Positions 33,289 through 45,968 of a DNA stretch of 64,000 nt are shown in pieces (within the stretch, counting starts at the first letter, position 1; each line of letters starts with the position of its first letter). The notes below the pieces were generated by a model. It was not told the DNA's origin, searched no databases, and worked only from the letters and a program-made list of their open reading frames with translations. Source of the DNA: Apium graveolens (Eukaryota; Streptophyta; Magnoliopsida; Apiales; Apiaceae). The position numbers were made by a program, and so were the translations under genes. The stretch covers positions 90,522,631 through 90,586,630 of the forward strand of contig NC_133648.1 in assembly GCF_009905375.1 (NCBI RefSeq). The letters are read 5' to 3'.

Positions 33289-36200
33289 ATGGCACAAAAT
33301 AATGTTAGAGCAATTATCCCAGAGAAAGGAACAAACTCCCTGGCTTTTACTGATGCCAGCCAATCCCCTGATAGTTTCAAAGGGTTTGTAAAATTTCTGT
33401 CTGAATCTTACCTTGCAGGAGCCTTGACTGCTAACCCAGTGTTGTACTTGGATGTGCTGCATGAGTTTTGGACTACAGCTGTGGTAAGTACTGTGATGAA
33501 TGATAATTCTATATCTCTGGTGGTAACTTGCTCAGTTGGAGGACAACAAATTGAGTTTAATGAGAAAGATGTGGACATAGCCTTGGGATTGCCCACTACA
33601 AACCTGGTGGAGGTGCCAACTCCTGATGAACTGACTGAGTTTCTGGACTTCATCAATTATGGTGGAAGAATCAACTTGTCAAGCTTGAACATGACCAATT
33701 TAAGGAAAAAGTGGTCCTTTGTCTTTGATTCTGTAGTGAGGGCCTTCACATGCAGGAAGATAGGATATGACAACATTTCAAGTGTGGTGTAGAAGCTGGT
33801 GTACTCAATAGCCCACAACAGACACTTGAATGTTGGTCTATTGATCCTGGAAGAACTTACAACCAGGATAACAATGCCCCTGTCAGCTAGAGGTAAGGAA
33901 ATTTTATTTCCTAGATTTATTATGTCCACTTTAATTCATAAAGTAGCAGACATACATTTATTAAATGATATAGATAGCACGAAAATAGGCAATTATAAGC
34001 AAATGTCCAAAATAATATTTGGTTCACTTACTAAAAAGAATAAGGTAAATGTAAGTCTGAAAATCACTCCATTCATGCTGGAGGGGTTTAGGACTTACCC
34101 TTACCCAATTCCTGACATGAGGTCAAATGTACAATCTAGCACAACCATGATCCCTGAACTTGTGGAAGTACAAATACATGAACACCCACAGTGATCTTCC
34201 CAAGCTGAAACCATTCTTTCAAATTCTGTAGAAGCTAGGAAACCAACTACCTCATCTTCTCAAAAGGATGAGGTGAGTAAAAAAAAGAGAACGGGGGTAA
34301 CCTTAGCAGTTATAACTGAGAGTGGTGAGGATCAAACAGAAGCTAAGTCACCCTTGGTCAAAAGATCAAAGAAGAGTAAGAAATCTGAGCTGACCACTCA
34401 AGCCACCTCTGTATCCTCCCAACATGATGCAGTTGTAAAAATGGGGACTAAACAGAATCTAGATACATCCTCTCAACAGGGTGTGTCTATTGAAAAGAGC
34501 ATTCACCCTAATGCACCTTGTACAGAGTCTGTATAGCCTGCACCTGAAGCAATTCAAGTGTATGGTAGGAGGAATAAGGATGTCACACACAGTGAGGGCA
34601 CATCTCTTGAAGCTCCCTCATCCATTTATGGGGATCTGCCAACACTCACACCTGAGCAACAATCTCTAACATCTCAAATTTCTTCTCTACCAACAGCACT
34701 TGAATCCTATTCTGAAGTTCAAGCTAACTCAAGTGACTTGGTTCAAGAAACCTTACTCACCACCCAGACACTTCATTTAGATGGTGAGAGGCTACTAGCT
34801 GGTATAGACCTTGATGACACCATCAAAACCATGGGGGATTCATCAGTTTTTACTGAAGACCCCATGGAAATACTAAATACACCTTCATGTGCAAATCAGT
34901 CTTCATAGACTGTAAGGTTTGAGGGTAGTAATCCTGAGGGGGAGCTATCTAAATCCTCTCTAATTCAATTGGAGGTTCCTCATGTAGGAACAACTCCTCT
35001 AAAAACCTAGCAGAAATTTCCTTGGCAGTTGATGCTAGGAGTACAATTGACAATGATCCTGCCATGGGGAGGCAAATTTATCACTTTCAAGTGACAGTGC
35101 TTTGCAAGAAGCACAAGGGTTTGAGACTGGTGCACATGACAGTAACCCAGTCAAATCCCCTCCAATTCAATTAGAGGTTCCCACTCTATGTGAGGAACGA
35201 CAACTTGTCAAAACCACAGAGTAATCTGTGAGTGAAACTGTGACTTCAGTCACAGGTGGTTCTGATGCTCAACCTTCTACCTCTCAATCACACCTCATCT
35301 CTCAATGGCTCCAAGACACTGAAAATCAACCAACTGCTGTTGAAGATCTTAGAGTTGATCATCTTGGAGGCCTGGCTCAAATCTCATAACAGCTACTCAC
35401 ATCCAACATGTCCAATCAAGACTACCAAGTAATCATGCTCTTCTACCAGGATGATGTGGAAGAAAATCAAGCAAAGATTGTTGATGAAGCTGGTCAGGAT
35501 GCTAACTGCGATGCTTGGTTGGATAAAGAATTCATAATTGAGATAGATAGTGTGTTAACAATATTCAGGGAGGAGTACATTACAATCTTGGGAAGCAATG
35601 CCAGATCCCTCACTCCACAGGAGGTATATGATGCCATCAATGAGGTCTACAAGGCTCAAATCAAGGCTTTCCACAACTTTGGAAAATCTCTACAAATAAC
35701 ATTGAATGGACATCAGGACGAAGTAATGAAGATGGTCATAAAAAAGATGGACCGAATCATCCATTCTCAAACTGAGATAAAAAATCAATTCAAGCACTTC
35801 TCAGACCAAATGTCTAGGTATGATCTCAGTGGGATTGATAAAAGAGTAACTCAGCTCAAATAATCATGTGTAGCCTTGCACAAAGTAGTTCAAGATCACA
35901 TCTCTAAGTCCAATGATACAAGGTTGAAGTTGGATCAAATGCATACTGCAAGATACACTCCTTTACCTTTGGTCGTGGATGAAATTCAGAAATTTGTGCA
36001 AGCTACTTTTGAACAATCTACTGCTATATCTACTACAAGATCCTCTTCACAAGATATTCAAGACCTCAAGACTCAAGTAGCTTCTCTGGAAACCTCCAAT
36101 GCATCTCTAAATTCTCAAGTTCAGGATTCGACTTCTCTAGTCAAAAGCCAATAGACAGACATAAAGACCCTGGTGGACTCTCACAAGCATCTCCAAATGC

Positions 36201-36551
36201 AAAACTATGTTGCTTTGGGAGCCATCATGGGAAAGCTCAACATCCCTCTACCTTCTCTACCATAATAGATAAGGCCTGAAATTCCTACTCCCCTTCTCAT
36301 GCCTAATAATAAGACTAAGGGGGAGATAGAGGCTAAGCTAGCAAAATCAAGATCATCAACTCAAAATGTCCAACCTGCTAAATAGAGAGAAACTCAAGAA
36401 ATTGACATTGGCATGAAGAGGCTTATTAAAGCAGCTGAGGGACCTAGTTTAAGCAAGGAATTTGATGAACTGCTTAAGGCACTCAGGGCTTCCCTGACTG
36501 ACAATTTCTTCACTTACAAGAAAGCCTTGGATAGGACAATAAATTCAATAA
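33289..36551 (+). pseudogene. Accessory ORF of Copia element A, 5' part
   Basis: Unknown function, homologous along its length to the accessory ORF of B. The N-terminal domain is open for 167 codons from 33289 (FTDASQSPDSFKGFVKFLSE, VLHEFWTTAV, QIEFNEKDVDIALGLPTTNL, LRKKWSFVFDSVVRAFTCRK) and then meets TAG at 33790. Later pieces are the basic cluster (KKKRTGVTL, VKRSKKSKKSE; 34273-34536), the linker, the helical region (35408-35863) and the coiled coil (DLKTQVASLETSNASLNSQV; 35876-36154). Gypsy element G interrupts it at 36551, and the frame resumes at 49331. Stops are frequent (TAG or TAA), many explained by C-to-T changes. No membrane segment was seen, so 'envelope' is not supported. Confidence 0.75.
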
Positions 36552-39500
36552 TATAACGACTCGTGTATTTTTGAATTATTTAAATATAAAATTATGGAAG
36601 TATTAATTAAATAAAATATGTGTATTAGTTTTGACCGCTATGTGTTGTTTGATTATTATCTATGTGTGATTTATGATGTACCGGGTTGCCCGCGTGATTA
36701 ATTATGGGGTCGTATTGAATCGTTTTCATTCTCAAAAGTGGATATAGTGCAAATTTATTTGCATAAATATTTAGAATGCCTCTAAAATTGTTTTTATGGT
36801 TTTATAAGTACAATAATTATTTTTAGAATTTTATAAAATTGAGAAATCAATATTTTATTAATTATTTATCTTTAAATAATTTTCTGATTATTTTTATTTG
36901 AAAAATCCATATTTAATTCTAGAATTCTTCAAAAATTACGAAATTCATATTTATTTAAGTTTGGAATATTTCAAGAATTTTAAAATTATTTTGGAAATTT
37001 TTAGGATTAATTTCACCCACGCGATGATTCGTTTAATTGTTAAAAGCGGGTATAAATTATATTTCAGAAATTATTTTAAAATTACGAAATTTTTGTTTTT
37101 GTAAACTCCGGGATATTTGTAATATTTTAAGCCTATTTTCGTAATTTTCCGATTTTTTTTTAAATACAGCTCAGATCGTTAATTGTTAAATACATGTACG
37201 AGTTACATTTCAAATATATTTTGAAAATTATGAAACATTTATTTTTAATAATTATGAATTATTTGTGATATTTTAAAACCAATTTGGTAATTTTCGGGTT
37301 AATTTTTACTTGTAGGTTTGTTCGTTATTTGGCAAAATACGAATGTAATTGTGGGGTTTATAGTAAGCAGGGGACACGTGTCATAATATTATTAAACCAC
37401 AGAAACGTGGCTTGTTTTTGGGGCAGCACAGCAGTTGATTCAATTTTTTTTATATATAAACATCAATCTTTCTCTAACCTCTCTATCCCCTCTTATCTCC
37501 ATCGTTTCTCTCCCTTTTACTTCGGTGCTCTTCCCGGTCGTTCTATTTCCGGTAATTTTCCGGCCGCCCCTTTTTTGTTCTGATGGCTGGCTTTGACTCA
37601 GTCATGATTGTATATGTATATATCTATATGTGATTGTGTGTGTGCATCACAGTAGGTGTGTTGTGTCCTGTGTTGTGCCGCCCGTTCCTTTATTTTCCGG
37701 TTGCCGCCGGTTTCGGCCGGCGAGGCGACGGGGATGCATGTTTTTTTGTTGCGCGTGGGTTTGCTGTTGTCCTGTATTGCTGTTGGATTAACTTTATAAA
37801 TTTAATCTGATTCCTTTTTCTTATTCCAGAAAATTGTTGATTAAAATTGTGATACTAATGATAATTTGTGCAGAAAATGATTTTTAAGAATCGGTGAAAA
37901 TTTGCGATGGAAACCCGACGAATACGGGCACCCGCAAATTTTCGCTGCCGTCGACGATGAGCCTCGGCGAGCCGACAGTGGATCGTGATGAATTATTCTG
38001 AGTCCTAATATTTTTAATAAATAAAACTCGTGTTATGTTTTTATTCTAAATCGAATTAGTTAATTAGTGAATATTGAATCGAGATGATTGAGTTGGTTGT
38101 GATTATTAAACTGTATCGGTGATTGGGAATTTTAGAATAGATTGGTGAATTATTGTAGTTGTTATTGTTATGAACTTTGTGGTTTGACGTCGATTGATGT
38201 TTCGACGGGTAGTCCAATAAACATAGGAAACGCTGCCCGATTTCCGGGAAATCAACTATGGAAATGCGGGAGCGTATCCGGTAATTATCGGGACGTCGAG
38301 TGAATATATATACTTATACTTTATATGAACTTGATTGTATATTGTGGTGAATGTTCTGTCCAAAACTCAGTAACCCTAATTTCGTAAAATGACGAGTATA
38401 TGTATTTTCTGAAAAGGAACATTGAACCGATTTCGAGAACGTGAACCCTAACTGATGCCTGTATTGCAATAATATATGGGTTACGAGTCGGGTTTTGTTA
38501 ACGCATGGGTAGATTGTTAGCGAGGATATGGCAAGCATAACTGAATGTCTAAGTTAGGGTGTTTCAACCTTGTAGTTAATGCCCGGGAATTGGCATCAGA
38601 CGAAAGATAGTTGATGGTCAGTCGAAAAGCTCAGTAAGGTTCCAATCAAAGGACTTAAGTATTGAGTTCGAATCCAGAGTGATCTAGTGGATAGACAATA
38701 AAGCCTGAGCGACAGAGTCGGCTCAGAGTCGATCAGTAATAGTTGTAAAGCCCTGTAAGGCAAGTACTTCTGAACTTTTCTTCAAGATATATTGCAAATA
38801 TTTTCGAACTATTTCATAACATGTCGCTATTATTCAAAATAACTCATTTTTATATTGCAAGTGCTTTAAACTATTTAACCTTGAACCCTGAGTTTTCTTG
38901 ATCTTGAGCCATAAGCCTTATTCTTTGTAAACCATCCTTTGTTGATTTTTAGATACCAAACCACCCAAATATGATACTACTCCCCAAATATATAACTACC
39001 CAACACCAAACACTGGAACAAAATTGTTGGAAAACACAGAAACTTTTATACTCCAACCATTCTTTACAACATCAAAGAATAGTACCTTGAAAAATCATTA
39101 CTTGTCTAATACCTGATCCTTTTCCAGACTGAAAACCGTTTCTTGTACATACCCTGATATACCCTGGTGATATCCATGAATTTCCTTACGTTTTTATTCA
39201 AGTGTTTAATCATCATTGATTATGATCTTGTTTTATCGAATTATATTGTTTATCATATTGAACTGCTTTAGAATTGGATAGTTTTTTTTATATAGACCAG
39301 ATTCGTGGTCAGACCATATCAGTGGTCAAGTTAGGCCAATGTGTGCCTTGGATCCAGTAATTAGAGTAGTGATGTGTGCTTTGCTCGGGGTTAGTGCGTG
39401 ACTGATCAGCAGCCTAACCTGGGTTTTAAAACTTAAAATGAATATCCAATTCTAATGATTGTTTAGCAATAATTTTGATTTCTCTGAATCATTTCGTTTG

Positions 39501-39914
39501 ATCATCGATTAACCTCAATTATTGTCATTGTGACTTGCTGAGCTAGTTAGCTCACTCTTGCGAATCTTTTTATGTATTTTACAGTTAAGAAGGATACGGT
39601 TGATAGCGAGGTTTCCCATTCAATGTACGAGCTAGGATTCCAGATTGAGTTGGATTGAGGTAGCAGGAGCTTATTGCGGTAGTGAGATAGTAAGATTGTA
39701 TGAATCATTTTATTATCAGTTGTAAGTTAAATTAGTTGGAATTTGGTACGGTGTAATAAAAGTTTAGGTTGTGGCTTGTTTTCATACTTTAACCTGTTGC
39801 GATCTGTGGTTGTGTAAAGCAGGGTCATTGCAAATAGTATCTTATATACATGTTTATATATTGTGTATGTGTTATGGACCCCAAACTTCTGACCCGGGTT
39901 TGGAGGGCGCCACA
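36552..39914 (+). repeat. 5' LTR of Gypsy element G (3363 bp)
   Basis: It begins TATAACGACTCG and ends GGGCGCCACA, followed by GGT and the primer site. It has a TATA box (37453-37460) followed by a C/T-rich block that probably starts R, and a GC-rich segment around 37680-37990. It is otherwise AT-rich and non-coding. Confidence 0.9.
37453..37460 (+). promoter_or_regulatory. TATA box of the G LTR promoter
   Basis: TATATAAA is followed about 30 bp later by a CTCTC-rich stretch, a typical plant LTR transcription start layout. The same site is preserved in the 3' LTR (about 46870-46878). Confidence 0.6.
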
Positions 39915-39917
39915 GGT

Positions 39918-39929
39918 TGGTATCAGAGC
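39918..39929 (+). other. Primer binding site of element G
   Basis: TGGTATCAGAGC, complementary to initiator tRNA-Met, lies three bases after the 5' LTR. Confidence 0.88.
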
Positions 39930-39960
39930 TACAGGTTATAAGTCACTGAAACAATCCTAG

Positions 39961-42480
39961 ATTGTCGGGATTGGGTAGAGGGTTAGGATTAGGATTAGGA
40001 AATAGAAAGATAAGTCGTCATGAGGATGAGTGCGACTATATAATAGGTCTTCGGCATGGTTCATGTTGCAATTCAGGATTCTTAGCTTGCGACTTGATTT
40101 CCAGACAATGGCAATGGCAGATCCTGATTTCCCTGTATCATCTGATCGTTTGGAGCTTTTCGTTCAAGAATCGTCATCTTCTCTCGGATTTGATTTGCAC
40201 CTTGTTCCTCCATCAGTATTAACGGTACTACCTTCTGTTATGACAGTTGCACCTCTTCAAGCTATTCTACGCTATTCTACCACCTCTTGATATGAGATTA
40301 CCTATTTAAGAACCTCCATCTGTTTATTCTTGCTTTACTGGACATTCGGCTATGAGTGTATCTCTTTAGTTTACCCTACACCCTGTTCTATACCCCAAGT
40401 TTAAAACTTGTCCTATGAAACAATAATACCTTTGAGGATGGATTCGGGAGCTACAGTAAATGGTAAGTACATGAGATATTAATGAAGATGAGAAGGAGTT
40501 TAGAAAGAAGATCCACGTGTTTCGGAGGATAGCTGTTACCAGATTAAATGGAGCTACTAGTGAATAGACCACCCGTGATTAGCTTGTGGGATGGACTAGA
40601 GGAATTTTGAAAGAGTTAGAGAGAAAAGTATAAACCTGGGATTTTCATAGAGTTAGATGATGGTGCTATGATAAATGTGATATGTAAAGTAGTGATGTGA
40701 CGTAGACTTGTTGGCTATTGGATAAACCTGTTCCACTCAATGACTGTAAAGATAATGATGGGAGTACTACCAGTATGGAAGCTTTGAAATGAAGCTACGA
40801 ATAAGATAACATGCAACAACCGCTGAAGTTTTCATCGACTAAGGAAGGTAACAGACCCAATGAAGGAGATGAGATAAATGGAAGTGAATGGACCTTTGTG
40901 TGATCGTTACTTTAACTTGGTATCTGGTTATAAGAAGGAAAACAACCAACTCATATAGTAAGGACAACCAGATTTGTGATTTTCAAAAAAAAATTAAACA
41001 AGTTTTCGAAAAAGATTTTTCCTTACAAAATTCCTAAAAGCCTTTTTGAATAAAATAAGTTTTAAACATTGGTTGTCAAGTTACTACTTGAGTTTCTTGT
41101 TTGTTAAAAGACCCGGATTACCTGGAAGGATACTTGTTTCAGACTTGGTATTGTTAATTCAGAGAACAAAGTAACCCGCGATTATGAAGAAGTTGATTAT
41201 TCCTAACGGTAAAGTGCAAATATTGTTTGACAAGATTAATAACAGAATCCGCGTACGGAGTAATTATTCATCCAGTTGCAGAGACCATTAAAGTTTAAAG
41301 AATTCGTTGATTTAATAGAAGCCTGAGCATGATTGAGGAAGATTGGGAAGATTTCCAGACTTTTCTAAAAGAAGAATATTATTAACAAAAGAATTGTTAT
41401 GTTGAATGATTCGTGGTTATTCTAAATTAAAAAGAGGAAACTTGAAGTTATCTGGTAGGAACACCATTATGATCGAATTGTTAAAGTATTATACGTGTAG
41501 GTGCGATGTTAAAGACGCAAGACCTAACAAGTAAAAATCTATCATAATGCTTAATTTGCGAAGGCATTTCAGCGTACTTTCTAAAGTTGATATATGACAC
41601 AATTGGGATATGATCGAACAAGCTCGAAAGATGAATACAGGTGAAATGTGGATGGTGACCAATGGTATCATTCGTGTCTTCAATATTACAGCGTATATTC
41701 CTTTTTAATTCCTAAAAATGTATGAACTTCTTTTCTTAATAAACTCTTTATGATGATATCAAAAAGGAGGATATTGCATTCCTTTCAAATTTAATTGTTT
41801 CCCTCAAGTTTGCTCTCTGATTGGGACAAACAGTGTTATGGTGAGACGCTTTATCGGGATGACGAAGAGTTGGGTGGGACGCCACCTAATCATGTGTTGT
41901 ACGCCATATGGTACGAAAGACTGGCCATCTTAAGTACCAATGTGGTTGTCTCATTCATATTTAAATCCTTATTTCTTCTTTCATTTCAACTTTAATTTTT
42001 GTTGAATTGTGAATCCTTCTAGTTGTTTCGTTGTACTGTCGTTCCTTGCAGGAGTTTTTCAAACAAAAATCAACGTATTCTGAACCAAGCGGACGAAGTT
42101 CCATCTACCTCTCATGCATGGAAAGGAAACAAGGGCATATGGCGAGGATTGCAAATCACTAGCCCCGGTTAGGGATGCACTAAGAGTTAAGGGAATCTAC
42201 TCCGATAAGGAATACGTCTCTGAGAATGAGAAATTGCGATTTTGCTGTGAAATATGTTATTCAGAATACGGATGTGGGGACGTGAATGATTATCGTGGAT
42301 ACCTTATGCGTTAAAATATTGAAAGATGTGGAAGCAACTTGATTGTTTAGCTCCCAAGGTTTTGTTGATAAAATAAATTACCCTGTTGAAGTGATAAGAT
42401 TATGTTTAATGGACTAGCAAGTAAGAAGCGTGTAATTGTTAAATAGGTGAATACCAATGATGGGATTGAGATTTCTGGCA
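39961..42480 (+). pseudogene. gag: gag region of Gypsy element G, heavily decayed
   Basis: The position between primer site and protease is that of gag, but no clear capsid domain or CCHC knuckle can be read. A short frame at 40030-40290 (MAMADPDFPV is internal to it) may be the gag start. Near 41290 a KEFVDLIEA phrase resembles the 'E-F-x-D-L-x-Q' gag segment. A few frames of 60-70 codons remain. It also contains a short GGATTAGGATTAGGA run near 39983, which is too short to be telomeric. Most of this region is assigned by position only. Confidence 0.45.
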
Positions 42481-45400
42481 ATAAGTTTGTGAGGATTTGA
42501 TATTATTTAAGATAGGAGAATTTGACATTGTTCTAAGAAAGAGACTAACTATTTAAGCGTGATGCCCAAATAGACCGACATGATGAAAAGATAGTTCTGA
42601 AGATGCCAAATGAGAATGTGATGAGGTTCAGAAGATGAAGGAAGGTAAAGGATTTGTTAACGATGACTTAAGCTAAGAAATTACGGTGACCAAGAGGTAA
42701 GCACTACGGTGATTATGAATAGAAGTCAGGAGTAAATAGAATTTGAAGGTTTTATAGTAATTAATGAGTTTTAAGATATGTTTCCAGATGAGTTACCAAC
42801 ATTTCCTCCAGATAGAGAAATGAAGCTCGCGATTGACTTAGCACCTGAGACAAAGCCAGTGACCAAGGCCTTACACAAGATGGAACCAGTTAAAATGAGG
42901 AAGTTAGCAAAGCAGATGCAAGAGATGTTAGAAGAAGAAGCGATTAGACCCAATGTATCCCCTAAGGTGCACCAGTACTAATTGTTAATAAGGAAATGTA
43001 AGTATGAGATTATGCGTCGACTAGAGAAAGCTCAACAAGTTTACTATCAAATAGTAAGTATTCGTTACCTCAAACTAATGATTTATTTGATCAGATGAAA
43101 GAAGCAGAGTATTTTCTAAGATAATTTAAGCTTTGGATTTTATCAATTTGAGATCGAACCTATGGACATATCAAGGATAATTTTCAAAACTAAGTATTGC
43201 TGCTGTAAAACTCTAGTATTGTCATTTGGATTAACTGATATACCAATAATATTTGAACATGATGGACAGAATCTTTAAGGAATATCTGGACAAGCTGTAG
43301 TTGTGTTACTTAAAGTTAACGGAGGACCATGCAAGGTATTTAATGATAACTGGGAAGTCGAAGAAGAAAGAAATTGTATGTAAAGTTTACAAGGTGAAAG
43401 CTTTGATGGCAGAAAGCATAATTCTTAGCATAAATAGTCAGTGAGGAGGAGGCCAAAAGGGGATCCAACAAGGATTAAAGCTACTATAAAATGAAGAAAG
43501 ACCAAAATCCCTAACGAAAGTAAGAAGTTTTACCATGGGATGGTTATTATTGAAAATTTATGCAAAATTTCTTGAAAGTTGCAATACCTTTGACGAAGCT
43601 AATCAGGAAAAGCAAGAAGTTTTTGTGAAGTGGAGAAGGGTGAAGGAAAATTTTGCGGAGTTAAATGAAAGAATGGTTACAACACCTGTTTTATCAATTT
43701 AAAAGTATCAAGGAGATTTGGTAGTTTATAGTGATGCTTCTCATAAGGAAATAGGATGTGTGTTGATGCAGCACCATAAAGTTATTATATATGCATCCAG
43801 ACAATCGAAACCTTATGAGCAGAAGTATCCTACTCATAATTTGGGACTAGCAGTAATAATATTCGTTTTGAAAGATTGGGAAACATGGTATGGATGGAGA
43901 AAGGTGTAAGTTCTATACGGACTATAAAAGTTTGAAGTATGTACTCACGAGGAAAAGCAAATGTAAAGGCAAGCGATAAGCAAAAAGGAGATAACAAACA
44001 TAGAAACGGTACCAGAAGAATTATCTATGAAATTTTAGAAGTTGGAATTGGAAGTCAGAATTCATAATCCAAAAGGAGCAATGATGGATTGTTTGACCTT
44101 TCAGTCGAAGTTGTTAATGGAAAGATAAGGAGATGTCAAGAGAAGATAATGGATCATGATGTTAGCAGTTAGTAAGAGGAAATTTATGCGCCCAGGAGAA
44201 CAATCACGATATCCCTAGGTTTTCTTCCAGCACTTGGATGCTACAAGTAAAAGGATTAAGAAATAAGATCCCATGGGGAATTCAAAATATAAATTATTTA
44301 ATTTATTGAAGAAATACCAAGATATACGGAAATTTAAAGAAAAATAATGATAACCAGGTATAAGAAGGAAATTTCAAAATGGATTAGGAAGTGTTGGACA
44401 TGTCAAAGAATTAAGGCAAAGTATCGGAGGCCTAGTGGACAAGGCAGACCAATGAGTGGTTTTACAAGAAGCGAATCGTAAAGTATACCAGGGATGTTGA
44501 TGGAGAAAAGGAATGAAATTATGAGATTATGTACTGATTATCGGGAGTTTGACAAAACAACAAATAAGAATAAGTGGTCCCTATAAAGAATTAAGTACTT
44601 AAGAGACCTAAATCAAGAAGTGTATTATGTTTTGGGGATTAACTTAAGATCCGACCTGAGAACATATTAGAGATTACGAATAAAATGAGTTATGAACAGT
44701 GCAAGCTCTAGTGATATTATGTGAAAAAAACACGTGTATCAGTTGTCTATAAGGAATTAAGGAACATGTTGTATAAGGGATACTTGGATAAGCAAATTGT
44801 ATTTATTGATAACATCCTTAGCTATTCAAAGAATAAGAGAGTCTGTGTGGAATGCCCAAGGATTTTCCCCCAAAGATTAGAAGGAAAACATCTATACGAT
44901 GAGTTTTCAAGTGTGAACTTTTGACCAAGGTTAACAAAAGATTCTGATTAATCCATTAACAACTACCTAAGCAAATCTGTATGGTAACAGATGCCTTATG
45001 CCGACAGAAAGGATTGGATGTAATTAAGACCACCGAGGAGTTAATAAACGAATTGGAAAGAGTGGAATCTGAAGTTCAAATACTTAAAGGTGATAATACG
45101 TGAATATATGAGATTACTTTTCAGCCTTAACTGATGGAAAAGAGTAAGAGATGTTTAAATGTTTGGAAACCAAGTTGAAAATGAGCACCGCCTATCATCC
45201 TTGAACGGAGAGTCAAAGTACGGAAGTGATTCAGGAAGTGTAAGATATGTTGAGAGGTTGAGTTGTAAGGAAACACTGGAATGATCATTTATCATCGATG
45301 TCAGCTTTGGGATGCCACTTTACCAAGCCTTATATGGACGCAAGAGTAGGTCCCCACTTTATTGAAACAAAAATGGAAGAAAGGAAGTTGTCAAATTTTA

Positions 45401-45950
45401 AGTTGATTCAGCACACCAAGGGCATAGGGATATTGATTGAAGCAGCTCGGAGTAGACAAAGAAAGAAGGTGAAATTGTATCGAGAGAGAGAGAGAGAGAG
45501 TATGAGTATAGAAATAGAACCAGTAGTGTTAGTACAAGTTTCATCTTGAAAGAGACTGGATAAGTCTGAGTAGAAGGGACAGGGTAAGTCCTAAAACTAG
45601 TAGACCATTCAAGATATTGATAAATATAGATAAATTTGTTAATGAGTTGATATTACCGTCACAACAATGTGTACATATAATGTGTTTTGCCTGTCAGTGT
45701 TAAAGAGATAAGTATCTGATTTGAATTAAGTGATTGACTAAGAGCCAATGGGCTCTTGTCTAAGTTTGTTCTGCATATAGTGATCGATCCAAATTCTTGA
45801 TCGTTAAGGGCGAGTTCTTAGAAATGAGAGTATATCTATAGTAAGTATGTTTGAAATCCTCGAGTAGAAGAGTCTACTTGGGAACTAGAGTCAGATATGC
45901 TTGACAAATATCCTCACTTGTTTAGTTGGACCAGATTCTGAGGACAGAAT
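42481..45950 (+). pseudogene. pol: pol of Gypsy element G, scrambled and full of stops
   Basis: Pieces recognisable in order: end of protease (EFDIVLRKRL, near 42520); start of reverse transcriptase (MFPDELPTFPPDREMKLAID, 42778-42981); middle of reverse transcriptase (GFYQFEIEP, LSFGLTDIP, near 43135-43260); RNase H (VVYSDASHKEIGCVLMQH and YASRQSKPYEQKYPTH, 43718-43909; CKFYTDYKSLKYVLTRK); integrase zinc finger end (CWTCQRIKAKYRRPSG, near 44395). Then a second reverse transcriptase piece appears out of order (LCTDYREFDKTTNKNKW near 44530; FIDNILSYSK near 44803), followed by an RNase H end (DALCRQKGLDVIKTTEEL, near 44990) and the integrase end (MSTAYHP near 45183; ERKLSNFKLIQHTKGIGILI near 45380). 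The first two integrase catalytic residues are absent. This is a mosaic of two pol copies. Confidence 0.78.
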
Positions 45951-45956
45951 CTTTTT

Positions 45957-45968
45957 AAGGGGGAAGGA
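45957..45968 (+). other. Polypurine tract of element G
   Basis: AAGGGGGAAGGA directly precedes the 3' LTR start. Confidence 0.8.

Noticed and set aside
39983..40003. Telomere-like GGATTAGGATTAGGA run
   Set aside because: Only two to three units inside the decayed gag region of element G, and the unit is not the plant TTTAGGG repeat.
45483..45500. GAGAGA run in the G pol region as a regulatory GAGA element
   Set aside because: A short microsatellite inside decayed coding sequence, not conserved or positioned as a promoter.
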